DNA from: Gymnorhina tibicen
Taxonomy: Eukaryota; Chordata; Aves; Passeriformes; Artamidae
NCBI GenBank assembly: GCA_013399875.1
Contig: VXAZ01006882.1
Coordinates: forward strand, 655,264 to 719,263
Direction of reading: 5' to 3'
DNA length: 64,000 bases
This document shows, one piece after another, positions 62,301-64,000 of this stretch (the first letter of the stretch is position 1; every line of letters starts with the position of its first letter). Under the pieces are notes generated by a model that had not been told where the DNA came from, did not search any database, and saw only the letters and a program-made list of their open reading frames with translations. Position numbers and translations under genes: made by a program.

Positions 62301-64000
62301 TCACTCTGTGTAGGAGAGGCGAGGCAAACCCTGCATTTCCAGGGAAACAGAAGGTATTGCGCTTCCAATAAAGCTTCTTTTTGAAATGAATGATGATAAA
62401 TTAGCAAACTGCTGAGCAGGGTTGTTTGTGCTGTGGAAAGAAAACATTGATCCCCCCAAGACTGACCTTTTTTTTTTCTCATTTCAGCAATATAATGGGG
62501 AATGGATTAAACTGTGACTTAGTTTAACCCTTTGTAGTAATGATGTTATGAGAAATCCAAATGAGGAGTAAATGGAAATTGGTATTTAGAGTCTCAGAAA
62601 AATGTGGCAAATTAACAACAGTTTGATAATTTTTCATATTTTTATTGCCTGCTTTTAAAGCTCACAGAGAAATAGAGAAGAAGGTCTGAAGAATCTCATT
62701 AGAAAACCTGATCAGTTCTTTCCTTCTCTATTTTATCTTGAGAAAGAAAGGGGAAATTCAAACCGAAAAGTGTGCCATGAGTAACAACGGAAAGACCTTA
62801 TTGCATACAAGGGGCTGGACTATAAGAATTATCTGCCAAGAGCCATTTTCAAGAGACAGAGTGGGATTTGAGGACACAGTAGAATTTTACCAGTGCTAAC
62901 AGCTTTGGCAGCTCTGAAGCAAAGATGATGTGGAGGGCAGTCAGTTGTGAGGCTTGTAGGCTGTAGCATCTGCTATTTGAGAGGCTCTCCTTTTGCACAG
63001 AATCCTTCTGCGTGGTAAGAGGTAGAGTAGGGGGGCAGGACAGGGCTCTTTGTTTGCCCAGAGACTTCAGAGCTTCTTGGAAGTGGCACTGAAGTAACTG
63101 AGAATGTGGCAGATCATCTTCCTCTGTGCTGCATTAGCTGTTGAAAGAAATTGTACATGTTGTTTAATTAATTCAGTTTCCAAGCTGAATAATAGCATGT
63201 TTGCTGGAGAGAAACTTTAATGGCACCACAAAGTGTCCTTGAGCAAATTAAAAAGATATTACTTTGAAAGGTGACTGCTCTGAGCCACACAGGGACTTCT
63301 GGGAAATGCCTGGGATGTGTCAAGCAGAAAGACACGTCTTTGTTATCAGAAGGATAGTCCATGCCCCTGGGCATCCACACGGAAAGATCTGCCATTCCCA
63401 GGAGAGCCTTATAATGAGGCTTCTGGTGGGGAATTCTGCCCCCAGCCCTCCAGTTTGGAAATGGGTGAAGTTCTGAGATCTGACAGCAATCCTGCCCACA
63501 CCCTCAGGGAAACCCATCTATGAGCTGCCTTGTGAACCTGAACCCTGCAAACCCAGTGAGAGGATTCCCACTGCTATTGGTAGCTTTGGAGTGGGCCATA
63601 AATGTTTTGTTGCCATACTGAAGGGTTTTGGGGACAGCAAAATGAGGTGGAGACTGTAAAATGTCAGTCATGCATCCCATGTCTCGCTTCTTCCCATCTT
63701 TCTACATTTTATTCTCATTTAACTTTCATTTTCCTTTGTCGAGGTCCGTGTTTTCTGGCCACTTGACCTCCTGCAAACCCCCTCTGGTCAGCGGGGCGAA
63801 GGGAAGTTCTCAGACCAGCTCCTCAGGGTTGTGGACTTTTCACTCATGGCATCAGAAGAGCTGCCGAGGCAGCCTGGGCCCAAACAGCTCCTCTCACACC
63901 TGGATGCCACACCAGCATGGGGTGTGGGGCCTGACTTTGGGTGTTCATTTGGATCTGAATTTGCCTGTGTAGAAAAGCACTTGGATCAGACCTTCAGTTC

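Larger units (their letters stand above)
43441..64000. other. non-coding flank right of CpG island 2
   Basis: No recognisable coding exon was found in this 20-kb stretch. It contains two CR1 copies near 46.7 and 47.8 kb in opposite orientation, a (GGGAAA)n tract between them, old MIR-like SINEs at 44.5 and 49.5 kb, a possible ancient CR1 at 48.6 kb, and a moderately GC-rich segment at 53.8-54.35 kb. If the neighbour is PAK3 this would be its long 5' intron region, but that is conjecture. Confidence 0.55.

Noticed and set aside
1..64000. Bacterial-type systems, CRISPR arrays, operons, tRNA or rRNA genes, intact endogenous retroviruses
   Set aside because: Nothing in the window showed repeat-spacer arrays, clustered long frames, tRNA box structure or paired LTRs. 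The composition and CR1 content are those of a bird genome.

Overview
This is vertebrate nuclear DNA and almost certainly avian. The best evidence is five CR1 LINE 3' ends that carry the bird-type tail (repeated ATTCTATG/GATTCT units). The window also has long introns, two isolated CpG islands and a large non-coding fraction. Nothing microbial, plasmid-borne or CRISPR-like was seen, and I found no new multi-gene system.

The one gene I can identify firmly is CHRDL1 (chordin-like 1, also called ventroptin or neuralin-1), a secreted BMP antagonist. It lies on the minus strand and its 3' part runs off the left edge. Four coding exons are present, at 21125-21221, 19306-19418, 15294-15387 and 376-521. 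Joined in order, they keep one open frame with matched intron phases (1, 0, 1, 0). They encode about 150 residues: signal peptide, the complete first VWC domain with all ten cysteines, a linker, and the first half of the second VWC domain. The exons fall between shadow ORFs, so they were found by translating splice-bounded segments. A CpG island at about 23.5-24.8 kb is the likely CHRDL1 promoter and first exon. A strong minus-strand donor at 24252 would join a conserved-looking first AUG in frame to the coding exon at 21 kb.

Layout: 1-24 kb is CHRDL1 (four introns of about 3.0, 1.7, 3.9 and 14.8 kb, plus part of a fifth). 24.8-42 kb is non-coding, with one CR1, one old SINE and several candidate regulatory blocks. 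42.0-43.4 kb is a second CpG island with an AT-rich core. 43.4-64 kb is non-coding, with two CR1 copies, a (GGGAAA)n purine tract and old MIR-like SINEs. In mammals PAK3 lies upstream of CHRDL1 in divergent orientation, so the second island is a candidate promoter for that neighbour, but no PAK3 coding exon is visible here.

The unusual items are the possible in-frame N-terminal extension of CHRDL1, a perfect 17-bp-arm hairpin at 8.5 kb, a second hairpin overlapping the donor of an unidentified exon-like segment at 8.9-9.15 kb, the G-quadruplex-prone purine repeat, and several perfect transcription-factor palindromes. Species cannot be fixed from the sequence alone.
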